Assembly: GCA_958405565.1 (NCBI GenBank)
Contig: CATYEN010000018.1
Span: 1 to 38,652, forward strand
Reading direction: 5' to 3'
Source of the DNA: an uncultured Collinsella sp.
GTDB taxonomy: Bacteria; Actinomycetota; Coriobacteriia; Coriobacteriales; Coriobacteriaceae
DNA length: 38,652 nucleotides
Made by a program: the position numbers and the translations under genes
Notes under the pieces: generated by a model
Told to the model about the DNA's origin: nothing
Databases searched by the model: none
The model's input: the letters and a program-made list of their open reading frames with translations, nothing else
In this document: piece by piece, positions 1 through 6,074 of the stretch
How positions within the stretch are numbered: the first letter of the stretch is position 1
Layout: each line of letters opens with the position of its first letter

Positions 1-60
1 TCCGTACATGTACGGATGAATGTGGGAAGTGTTCGGATGAAGTTGATAATCAAGGCGCTT

Positions 61-105
61 CGCGGCTGCGGGATGTTGCCTTAGAAAACCCCTCTCGGGG
101 GCGGG
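61..105. repeat. Half copy of a palindromic intergenic repeat
   Basis: The block CGGCTGCGGGATGT, then GCC, TTAG and AAACCCCTCTCGG is almost identical to 8817-8851 downstream of the cation ATPase gene. Differences are one base inserted or deleted at two places and one A/G change. At 8769-8863 the same block is the right arm of a long hairpin. Here no matching left arm is visible upstream. Confidence 0.65.
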
Positions 106-134
106 TTCCTGTGTTAACCTTGTTGCGAGCGGAC

Positions 135-172
135 TGCACCTTCTTCCGGGTGACCGGAAAGTTGGGAGTGCA
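135..172 (+). other. Possible structured leader hairpin with GUGA tetraloop
   Basis: TTCCGG (144-149) and CCGGAA (154-159) pair perfectly around a GTGA tetraloop. An outer TGCAC (135-139) pairs with GTGCA (168-172) across an internal loop. A further TTAACC (114-119) could pair with GGTTAA (203-208). I could not match this to cobalamin or NiCo riboswitch conserved blocks, so its role is unknown and it may not be in the transporter transcript. Confidence 0.3.
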
Positions 173-224
173 TGGGCCTTTATTGGACGGTGCGTGGACC
201 TGGGTTAATAACGTACGTATTGCA

Positions 225-258
225 AGGGCGTGCTGCGTTGTGGGCGGTGCGCCTTTTT
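225..258 (+). terminator. Possible intrinsic terminator or attenuator before nikMN
   Basis: GGCG (243-246) and CGCC (250-253) form a short stem followed by TTTTT (254-258). A longer alternative stem uses GGCGTGC upstream with GTGCGCC at 247-253, including wobble pairs. It lies before the operator-like palindrome, so it could end an upstream transcript or act as an attenuator. The stem is short. Confidence 0.35.
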
Positions 259-275
259 GTTAGTATGCAGAGTCG

Positions 276-303
276 GTGTTACGGATTGTTGGAAACGTAA
301 CAC
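276..303. promoter_or_regulatory. NikR-type operator palindrome
   Basis: GTGTTACG (276-283) and CGTAACAC (296-303) are a perfect 8-bp inverted repeat. Written as GTGTTAC-N14-GTAACAC, it matches the NikR signal I recall being described for Desulfovibrio and Geobacter-type bacteria. It ends 24 bp before the nikMN start, where a repressor would block transcription. A weak promoter TTGTTA (257-262), 17 bp, TACGGA (280-285) would overlap it. The assignment to NikR is inference, because no nikR gene is in the window. Confidence 0.6.
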
Positions 304-327
304 GCAACGTTCTGATTGAGAGGGCTC

Positions 328-1413
328 ATGCATATTCCCGATAATTATCTGTCCCCGCAGACCGATGCCGTTATGGCGGTGGCGATGGTGCCCGTTTGGG
401 TCCATTGCATCAAAAAGGTACGCGCCACGCTCGATCGCGAGCACATGGCGTTCCTGGGCATTTGCGCCGCATTCTCCTTTTTGCTCATGATGTTCAACGT
501 GCCGCTGCCCGGTGGCACCACTGGTCACGCCGTTGGTGGTGCGCTCATCGCACTGCTGCTGGGTCCCGAGGCCGCTGCCATCGCGGTTTCGGTCGCGCTG
601 GCGCTGCAGGCGCTGCTGTTTGGCGACGGCGGCGTTCTGTCCTTTGGCGCCAACTGCTTTAACATGGCCTTTGTGCTGCCGTTTACCGCTGCTATCGTGT
701 TCCGTGCGCTCAACAGCCGTCTGCACGACAAGAGCTGGGGCACCTCGGTTTCTGCCATCGTGAGCGGTTGGGTCGGCCTGTGTCTGGCGGCCCTGTGCGC
801 GGCGATCGAGTTTGGCATTCAGCCGATGCTCTTCACCAACGCTTCGGGCGCGCCGCTGTACTGCCCCTTCCCGCTGTCCGTGGCTATTCCGGCCATGTTG
901 ATCCCGCATATGCTGGTTGCCGGCGTGATCGAGGGCGTTGCGACGGCCGCCATCTACGGTTTCATTAAGAAGACGGCGCCGAGCGTTATCGTCGGGCCCG
1001 AGGCCGTCGATGGCCAGCTTGCTGCCGAGGGCGCTGCTGCCAAGAAGACCTCGCTGGTCCCCACGCTCATCTTGGTTGCCGTGCTTGTCGTGGCCACGCC
1101 GCTGGGCCTGCTGGCCACGGGTGACGCCTGGGGCGAGTGGGACGCCGAGGGCGCCGCGGCCGCCGTTCAGGAGGCTGGCGACGACAGCCTGCAGGCTTCG
1201 GTCGGTCTCGATACCCCGACCTTTGCCGATGCCCTGCCCACGGGCGATTATCTGCAGGCCTATTCCGAGGAGCAGGGCCTTGGCTTTGCCGGCCAGGCCG
1301 CGATGTATATTCTTTCGGGCGTGATTGGCGTGGCGGTGCTCACCATCGCATTCCGCCTGTTCTCGCTGACGGTCAAGGAAAGCGGTGCTCATGGCAATAG
1401 CCGAGCTGCCTAG
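328..1413 (+). CDS. nikM: ECF-type nickel/cobalt transporter, substrate-binding membrane component with fused NikN-like tail
   Basis: This is the S component of an energy-coupling-factor transporter that binds Ni2+ or Co2+ and passes it across the membrane. The protein (361 aa) begins MHIPDNYLSP, the family hallmark. In NikM/CbiM the metal is held by the amino terminus, His2 and a later His in the GTTGH motif. That His falls at residue 67, as in characterised NikM2, which fixes the start at 328 rather than at a TTG 12 bases upstream. Several membrane helices follow. The C-terminal part (about residues 245-355) has a GDAWGEWD segment and a last helix, resembling the fused NikN/CbiN-like extension. 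An SD-like GAGAGG precedes the start. The stop overlaps nikQ, so the genes are co-transcribed. Specificity for nickel rather than cobalt is inferred from the NikR-like operator. Confidence 0.93.
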   Translation: MHIPDNYLSPQTDAVMAVAMVPVWVHCIKKVRATLDREHMAFLGICAAFSFLLMMFNVPLPGGTTGHAVGGALIALLLGPEAAAIAVSVALALQALLFGDGGVLSFGANCFNMAFVLPFTAAIVFRALNSRLHDKSWGTSVSAIVSGWVGLCLAALCAAIEFGIQPMLFTNASGAPLYCPFPLSVAIPAMLIPHMLVAGVIEGVATAAIYGFIKKTAPSVIVGPEAVDGQLAAEGAAAKKTSLVPTLILVAVLVVATPLGLLATGDAWGEWDAEGAAAAVQEAGDDSLQASVGLDTPTFADALPTGDYLQAYSEEQGLGFAGQAAMYILSGVIGVAVLTIAFRLFSLTVKESGAHGNSRAA

Positions 1414-2227
1414 CTGGCTTGCGGTCGAGCAGCGTTACGAGCCCGTGGGGGCTCGGCATCGTGTGGTGCAAAAGAATGTCCTGCACCTGGCGAGCCTGCT
1501 TGAGCGGGTTCGCCTGGGTGGAGGCGCGCACGAGGGCGGGTCGATGGTCGACCGCGCCCTTTCTTGCGTTTCGGCTCCGGTACGTTTGATGGGGATGTTC
1601 GTCTGCGTTCTGTGCGTGTGTCTGACGCAAAGCCCGCTGTACCTCATGTTGATGGCGGCTATCGCGCTGGTGCTCGTTGCCGTGCGCCCTGTACGCGGGC
1701 TGCGCGCGACCTTTGTACCGGCGCTCGGCGCCACGGGGCTTGCGGTTGTTCTGGCACTGCCCGCCCTGCTGCTGGGCGCGTCTGCTACGGGTGCCATGCT
1801 CAAGATCGCGCTCAAGACGTTCATTAACGTGTCGCTGGTGCTGGGCGTTTCGTGGACCCTCACGTGGAGCCGCATGTCGGCGGCGCTCAAGATGCTGCAT
1901 TTACCCGACGAAGTTATCTTTACGTTTGATATGGCGCTCAAGCACATCGAGGTGCTGGGTCGCACGGCGCACAATCTGTGCGAATCGGTCATGCTACGCA
2001 GCGTTGGCCGTGCGCCTGAGGGATTTTCGCGCACCGACTCGGTCGCGGGTATCATGGGCATGACCTTTATCAAGGCGATGGAATGCAGCCGCGCGATGGA
2101 CGAGGCCATGCTTTGTCGTGGCTTTGCCGGTGCGTATCCGACTCCCGCGCGGAGCGGCTTTGGCTGGCGCGATGCGGTCTATGCGGCCGGCGGGGCGCTG
2201 CTGGCAGTGTTGTGCGCCGTGCTGTAG
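1391..2227 (+). CDS. nikQ: ECF nickel/cobalt transporter, transmembrane coupling component NikQ/CbiQ
   Basis: This is the T component (EcfT/CbiQ family, 278 aa) that couples the two ATPases to the metal-binding membrane protein. After a soluble N-terminus the sequence shows several hydrophobic helices (roughly residues 68-110, 118-140 and 145-165, and one at the C-terminus). The coupling region near residues 205-250 contains the family-type ECSRAMDEAMLCRGF segment, a version of the A-R-G motif that contacts the ATPase Q-helix groove. The ATG at 1391 has AAGGAAA about 8 bases upstream and overlaps the nikM stop by 23 bases. A GTG two codons earlier is less likely. The product works with its neighbours nikM and nikO. 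Confidence 0.9.
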   Translation: MAIAELPSWLAVEQRYEPVGARHRVVQKNVLHLASLLERVRLGGGAHEGGSMVDRALSCVSAPVRLMGMFVCVLCVCLTQSPLYLMLMAAIALVLVAVRPVRGLRATFVPALGATGLAVVLALPALLLGASATGAMLKIALKTFINVSLVLGVSWTLTWSRMSAALKMLHLPDEVIFTFDMALKHIEVLGRTAHNLCESVMLRSVGRAPEGFSRTDSVAGIMGMTFIKAMECSRAMDEAMLCRGFAGAYPTPARSGFGWRDAVYAAGGALLAVLCAVL

Positions 2228-2273
2228 GCGCTGCTGGTTCTGGCTGGGGATGGAAATAGGGAAGGGCGACGTT

Positions 2274-3041
2274 TTGACGATCGATATGAATAGTGCGGCG
2301 GGCACGAACGGTGCGGGCGCCGAGGTCGCGCCGCTCATCGAGCTGCGCGACGTGGTGTTCTCCTATGCGGGGCATACGGTGGTCGACGGCGTTTCGCTGC
2401 AGGTCGATCGTGGTGAACTCGTTGCCCTACTCGGTCCCAACGGCTGCGGTAAGACGACGATTATGCGCCTTATTAACGGCCTTGAACTCGCGGACGCAGG
2501 GATATACCTGTTTGACGGGCACGTGATCGATGCGGCGTTTCTAAGGGATTCCGCGGCCGCTCAGCGGTTCCATCAGCGCGTGGGCTTTGTGTTCCAGAAC
2601 GCCGATGCTCAGCTGTTCTGCGCCACGGTGGGCGAGGAAGTCGCTTTTGGCCCGGCTCAGATGGGGTTGCCGACGGGCGAGCTCGACCGTCGCGTGCGCG
2701 ATGCCATGGAACTGTTTCAAGTTGCCGACCTGGTCGATGCCTCGCCCTATCAGCTTTCGGGTGGGCAAAAGAAGCGCGTGGCGCTGGCTGCGGTCGTGTC
2801 GATGAACCCCGATATCTTGGTGCTCGACGAGCCCACCAACGGTCTCGATGAGGACTCGTGCGACATCGTAGTCAACTTTTTGCTGGCCTACGTTGCTGCC
2901 GGTAAGACGGTTTTGATGAGTACGCACCATCAAGATTTGGTGCGACGCCTGGGTGCCCGTGCAATCTATATCGATCGATATCACCATGTGGTCGAGGCGC
3001 CCGTGCCGTCGTATGGAACCGAAAACGGTGCTACGGACTAG
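2274..3041 (+). CDS. nikO: ECF nickel/cobalt transporter ATP-binding protein NikO/CbiO
   Basis: This ABC ATPase powers the NikMQO importer. The P-loop GPNGCGKTT, Q-loop FVFQNADAQLF, signature LSGGQKKRVALA, Walker B ILVLDEPTNGLD and switch histidine (MSTHH) are all present in order. The Q-loop DAQLF is typical of ECF-type ATPases. The start is uncertain: TTG 2274 has the best SD (GGGAAGGG, 8 bases away), while ATG 2250 and ATG 2286 are in frame. From 2274 the protein is 255 aa, the usual length. It follows nikQ by 46 bases and is the last gene of the operon. Confidence 0.9.
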   Translation: MTIDMNSAAGTNGAGAEVAPLIELRDVVFSYAGHTVVDGVSLQVDRGELVALLGPNGCGKTTIMRLINGLELADAGIYLFDGHVIDAAFLRDSAAAQRFHQRVGFVFQNADAQLFCATVGEEVAFGPAQMGLPTGELDRRVRDAMELFQVADLVDASPYQLSGGQKKRVALAAVVSMNPDILVLDEPTNGLDEDSCDIVVNFLLAYVAAGKTVLMSTHHQDLVRRLGARAIYIDRYHHVVEAPVPSYGTENGATD

Positions 3042-3060
3042 TTGCTGCGTAGAGGATGCG

Positions 3061-3081
3061 AAGCCGCCCGCGCGGCTTTGC
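3061..3081 (+). terminator. Weak hairpin after nikO
   Basis: AAGCCGC (3061-3067) and GCGGCTT (3072-3078) form a perfect 7-bp stem with a 4-base loop shortly after the nikO stop. Only three T (3077-3079) close and follow the stem, so it is a weak candidate terminator for the nickel operon. TATAGT at 3090-3095 could be the -10 of the next gene. Confidence 0.4.
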
Positions 3082-3120
3082 CGTGATGGTATAGTTATCC
3101 AGGTTTTTATGGGGGTGGCT

Positions 3121-3969
3121 ATGCCAAGCTGGAACATTCATATCGCTCAGACGGAGCGTTTGCTGGCGCGTGCTGGTGTGCTTGCCGATAGCGTGCGTGA
3201 CCGCAATGCCTTTTTGTTTGGCTGCGTGGTTCCGGACATTTTTGTGGGCTATATGGTTCCCGGTATCGCTGATCCCATTCCGTACCGCATTACGCACTTT
3301 GCAAAGCCCGAGCCTATCCCTAAGCCGCGCGAGCACGAGTTCTGGGATACCTATGTGGCGCCGCTGCTTAAAGGCGCACCCGCGGGCGAACCCGCCGCGG
3401 CGACCTCGATTATCGAGGAGCGCGAGCGGCTGAATCGTGTGCACTATCCCCAGCGCTACAGGGATGCCGAGCCGGTTGTCGGTCCCGGCGCCTGTGAGTT
3501 CTCACTTGCGTCCGAAGATGTGGCGCAGTCGTTGCTCGATTTAACGCTGGGCGTCTGGTCGCATCTGGTGGCCGACACGGTATGGAACACGCGTGTGAAC
3601 CAGTATCTGGAAGCACACGGCGGCAAGCCGTGCGAGGAGTTCCGCATTAAAAAGCAAGGCGACTTTGACTGGTTTGGTAAGACGCTGGGCATTGTTTCCA
3701 TCCCGCGCGCGACCGATCGCCTGTATACTGCTGCGACGCGTTTTGGGCAGTATCCCATCCATAAAGAATATGTGCTCAAGACCATCGGCGTCATGCACGA
3801 GATTGTGCGCGAAAACCCCGGTGAGCCCGATCATCCGCCGTATCGCCTGCTAACCGAGGAGTTCTTCGATGCAACATTTACCGAGGTCATCGAGCTAACC
3901 GAGGCGGGATTTGCGGCCCGCGTTGCTGCTTCTGACGTTCCCGCAGTCCCCCTGATCGCTAGCTGCTAG
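3121..3969 (+). CDS. Zinc-dependent phospholipase C-like domain protein
   Basis: The 282-aa protein begins MPSWNIHIAQTERLL and carries the pattern of the zinc-dependent phospholipase C/S1-P1 nuclease-like family (Zn_dep_PLPC, PF00882 type). It has an N-terminal Trp-x-x-His-x-x-x-Ala segment, an FGCVVPDI Asp segment, ITHF and a WSHLVADTVWN segment, whose His and Asp residues would be zinc ligands. No signal peptide is visible, so it may act in the cytoplasm, unlike secreted phospholipases. The ATG at 3121 is preceded by GGGGGTGG, and an ATG 12 bases earlier is also possible. It is transcribed alone, between the nickel operon and a convergent pyruvate kinase gene. Substrate is unknown. Confidence 0.7.
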   Translation: MPSWNIHIAQTERLLARAGVLADSVRDRNAFLFGCVVPDIFVGYMVPGIADPIPYRITHFAKPEPIPKPREHEFWDTYVAPLLKGAPAGEPAAATSIIEERERLNRVHYPQRYRDAEPVVGPGACEFSLASEDVAQSLLDLTLGVWSHLVADTVWNTRVNQYLEAHGGKPCEEFRIKKQGDFDWFGKTLGIVSIPRATDRLYTAATRFGQYPIHKEYVLKTIGVMHEIVRENPGEPDHPPYRLLTEEFFDATFTEVIELTEAGFAARVAASDVPAVPLIASC

Positions 3970-4103
3970 CCGGCCGGCTTAACGGTGAACAGTTCATCCC
4001 AATTGACCAACAGCTCCCGTCGCAGGGCATCTTCGGTGGTATGCTCGGCATCGGAAAGGTTCGCGACTGAACACAAATTGATGAAGCGGCATACGAAGAA
4101 GGT
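3966..4103 (-). pseudogene. C-terminal remnant of a lost gene
   Basis: On the minus strand a 45-codon frame runs from just after an in-frame TAA (4104-4106) to a TAG at 3966-3968. Its product reads like a true protein end (FFVCRFINLCSVANLSDAEH, then TTEDALRRELLVNWDELF), with amphipathic helix character and no ATG. It touches the 3' end of the phospholipase-like gene. The parent family is not recognised with confidence; a nucleoside phosphorylase-like C-terminus is only a guess. It could still be a chance frame. Confidence 0.35.
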
Positions 4104-4105
4104 TT

Positions 4106-4144
4106 AAAAAAGGGCCCGGAAGGCAAAGCCTTCCGGGCCCTTTG
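4106..4144 (-). terminator. Strong intrinsic terminator of pyk (possibly bidirectional)
   Basis: A 13-bp perfect stem (4112-4124 with 4128-4140) closes a 3-base loop. On the minus strand it is followed by six T (AAAAAA at 4106-4111 on the plus strand), as expected for the end of pyk 28 bases away. On the plus strand only TTT follows. Confidence 0.9.
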
Positions 4145-4171
4145 CAATGCAAATCTGCTTGCAAGTGCGAT

Positions 4172-5632
4172 TTAGCGCACCTGAGCGACGTAAGCGACGT
4201 TGGTCGAGGAGACCTTGTCCTCGAGCTGGACGCTCATGCGGGGATCGCCGGCGGTAGCGACGGTCAAATCGCCGGCCTCGACGTAGCCGAGCTCCTTAGC
4301 GGTCTCGATTGCCTTGACAATCGTGCCGTTGACGGTGCCCTGGGTAATCTCGGCCTGGTGCGGGATAACGCCCCAGTACATGATCATCTGCTGGACGGCC
4401 CACTCGTGGCGAGAGAACGCGCAGATCGGCATGTTGGGACGGAAGTGCGAGATCAGGCGAGCGGTACGACCGGTGGTCGTCGGCACGGTGATGCACTTGG
4501 CGCCAACGGTGGTGGCCATGTTTACAGCGGACATACCCACAACGTTGTTGACGACGCGGGTGCCGTGAGCATCGGCCGGAACCTCGAGCGGAGCGTGAGC
4601 CGGGAGGTACTTCTCGGTCTCGAGAGCAATGCTGGCCTGCATCTTGACGGCCTCGATCGGGTACTTACCGGCAGCGGACTCGCCAGAGAGCATAACGGCG
4701 TCGGTGCCGTCGTAGATGGCGTTAGCAACGTCGGCAACCTCGGCGCGCGTCGGGCGCGGGTTCTGCTGCATGGAGTCGAGCATCTGCGTAGCAGTGATAA
4801 CGGGCTTGTAGGCCGCGTTGCACTTGGCGATGATCTCCTTCTGGATATGGGGAACGAGTTCGGGCTTGATCTCGATGCCCAGGTCGCCACGGGCGACCAT
4901 GATGCCGTCGGAAGCCTCGAGGATCTCGTCGAAGTTCTCGACGCCCAGGGCGCACTCGATCTTCGGGAAGATCGTCACGTGCTCGCCACCGTTCTCGCGG
5001 CAAAGCTCGCGGATGCCGCGGACGGACTCGCCGTCACGGATGAAGGAAGCGGCGATGTAGTCGATGTTCTCGGTCAGGCCAAAGAGGATGTCCTGACGAT
5101 CGCGCTCGGTGATGGCGGGCAGCGAGATGTTGACGTTGGGCATGTTGACGCCCTTGCGCTCGCCGATCAGGCCGTCGTTCTTAACGACGCAGGTCATGTC
5201 CTGGCCGCTGACGGACTCGACCTCGAGGGCAACCAGGCCGTCATCGATCAGGATGAGGGAGCCCTTCTCGACCTCGGAGGGCAGAGCCAGGTAGTCGAGG
5301 GAGATGTGCTCGGCGGTGCCGTGGAAATCCTCGGACGTGGGCTGAGCAGTGACGACGATCTTATCGCCGGTCTTGACGGCAACCTTCTTGCCATCGACCA
5401 GAAGGCCGGTGCGGACCTCGGGGCCCTTGGTGTCGAGCAGGATGCCGACGGGCAGACCGAGCTCCTTGGAAATACGACGGACGCGCTCGATGCGACCGTG
5501 GTGCTCGTCGTAGGATCCGTGCGAGAAGTTAAAACGGGCGACGTTCATGCCCGCCTTGATCATCTCGCGGATGGTCTCGTCGCTATCGCAGGCGGGACCC
5601 ATGGTGCATACAATCTTGGTGCGCTTGTACAT
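4172..5632 (-). CDS. pyk: Pyruvate kinase
   Basis: This enzyme makes pyruvate and ATP from phosphoenolpyruvate and ADP, the last step of glycolysis. The 486-aa protein starts MYKRTKIVCTMGPA and contains the substrate and metal site segments NVARFNFSHG, LLDTKGPEVRTG, the catalytic lysine region FPKIE, GIMVARGDLGIEI and the ADP/K+ region PVITATQMLDSM. A C-terminal allosteric domain follows. There is no additional PEP-utiliser domain. GGAGGT lies 7 bases upstream of the ATG. It is monocistronic, with its own promoter and terminator. Confidence 0.96.
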   Translation of the reverse strand: MYKRTKIVCTMGPACDSDETIREMIKAGMNVARFNFSHGSYDEHHGRIERVRRISKELGLPVGILLDTKGPEVRTGLLVDGKKVAVKTGDKIVVTAQPTSEDFHGTAEHISLDYLALPSEVEKGSLILIDDGLVALEVESVSGQDMTCVVKNDGLIGERKGVNMPNVNISLPAITERDRQDILFGLTENIDYIAASFIRDGESVRGIRELCRENGGEHVTIFPKIECALGVENFDEILEASDGIMVARGDLGIEIKPELVPHIQKEIIAKCNAAYKPVITATQMLDSMQQNPRPTRAEVADVANAIYDGTDAVMLSGESAAGKYPIEAVKMQASIALETEKYLPAHAPLEVPADAHGTRVVNNVVGMSAVNMATTVGAKCITVPTTTGRTARLISHFRPNMPICAFSRHEWAVQQMIMYWGVIPHQAEITQGTVNGTIVKAIETAKELGYVEAGDLTVATAGDPRMSVQLEDKVSSTNVAYVAQVR

Positions 5633-5695
5633 TCAGACCTCCATCTGACATCGTCTTGCGCTGATAGATAAACCATAAGAAATAAAACTGAGATG

Positions 5696-5743
5696 ATTAT
5701 AACGAAATGCCGACCGAATACCCCAAAAAATCGACCGTATGCC
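5696..5743 (-). promoter_or_regulatory. pyk promoter -10 with upstream paired 12-mer
   Basis: TATAAT on the minus strand (5701 to 5696) is a perfect -10 box about 64 bases before the pyk start. No good -35 is seen. Immediately upstream, CGACCGAATACC (5711-5722) and CGACCGTATGCC (5732-5743) are direct repeats (10 of 12 identical) 21 bp apart, two helical turns. That suits a dimeric regulator bound to one face of the DNA. Confidence 0.45.
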
Positions 5744-5928
5744 GAATTAGAAGTTCATTTTTCGCGGTAAAAACGGTATATGAAAAATCTTTACCATCCG
5801 TTCTGACCGCTGCTATCTGGGCGATATTTCAGTTTGACGATGCGCCGAAGAAAAAACGTTTTATCAATGTTGAGCATCACACGGTCTGCATCGTTGCACT
5901 CGAGCCGTGTTTCCAATTGGAATGTTTT

Positions 5929-5956
5929 GGCTAGACGCGCCGCTTTGGGGTACCAT
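5929..5956 (+). promoter_or_regulatory. Probable promoter of the cation ATPase gene
   Basis: TTGGCT and TACCAT (5951-5956) are spaced about 18 bp and sit just upstream of the structured leader, giving a 5' untranslated region of about 110 bases. The match to consensus is moderate. Confidence 0.4.
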
Positions 5957-5965
5957 AGCTCCACT

Positions 5966-6067
5966 ATCAACTGCCGCTCAGCACGGCAGCCTTGATGAGC
6001 CCTTGCCCTTCTCCTGGGAATTATGATCGGGCATCAATCTGCTGAGTGGCCCGAATCCCAGGAGGGG
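5966..6067 (+). ncRNA. Candidate cis-regulatory RNA (kissing-loop, SD-sequestering leader)
   Basis: Stem 1: ATCAA+CTGCCG (5966-5976) pairs with CGGCAG+TTGAT (5984-5989, 5992-5996) with a CC bulge. Stem 2: CTCCTGGGA (6011-6019) pairs perfectly with TCCCAGGAG (6056-6064), burying the ribosome-binding site. Stem 3 lies inside it: TCGGGC (6027-6032) with GCCCGA (6049-6054). The loop of stem 1, CTCAGCA (5977-5983), is perfectly complementary to TGCTGAG (6040-6046) in the loop of stem 3. An alternative helix pairs TTGATG/CCC (5992-5997, 6000-6002) with GGG/CATCAA (6029-6037). It excludes lower stem 1 and stem 3 and crosses stem 2, so it would free the ribosome-binding site. I did not recognise it as an M-box or yybP-ykoY element. 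Confidence 0.65.
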
Positions 6068-6074
6068 ACTCTAT

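Larger units (their letters stand above)
1..327. other. Intergenic region upstream of the nickel transporter operon
   Basis: No gene is seen here. The first 16 bases form a perfect palindrome (TCCGTACATGTACGGA) cut off by the window edge. Bases 61-105 are half of a palindromic repeat whose full copy lies at 8769-8863. Further on are a GNRA-capped hairpin (144-159), a short GC hairpin followed by five T (243-258) and an operator-like palindrome (276-303). The one long minus-strand frame crossing this region is the antisense shadow of nikMN. Confidence 0.6.
5633..6074. other. Divergent intergenic region between pyk and the cation ATPase
   Basis: This region is much more AT-rich than its surroundings. 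From left to right it holds the pyk promoter and a repeated 12-mer (5711-5743), then about 200 bases (5744-5940) with no feature I can support, then the ATPase promoter and structured leader (5929-6074). A 75-codon plus-strand frame at 5707-5934 has no SD or coding character. Confidence 0.6.

Noticed and set aside
100..260. Cobalamin or NiCo riboswitch upstream of the importer
   Set aside because: No B12-box-like GCCACTG and no conserved NiCo junction sequences were seen.
205..1392. A 395-codon minus-strand frame
   Set aside because: It is antisense to nikM, with low-complexity Gly/Arg/His composition; the plus-strand protein has clear family motifs.
4142..5671. A 509-codon plus-strand frame across pyk
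   Set aside because: It is the antisense shadow of pyruvate kinase: composition follows the reverse codons, with no SD or recognisable domain.
5707..5934. A 75-codon frame in the pyk-ATPase intergenic region
   Set aside because: No SD, no recognisable domain, and it starts at the pyk promoter; probably chance.
5966..6067. Leader as a known M-box or yybP-ykoY riboswitch
   Set aside because: I could not find the conserved sequence blocks of either class as I know them; kept instead as an unassigned candidate.
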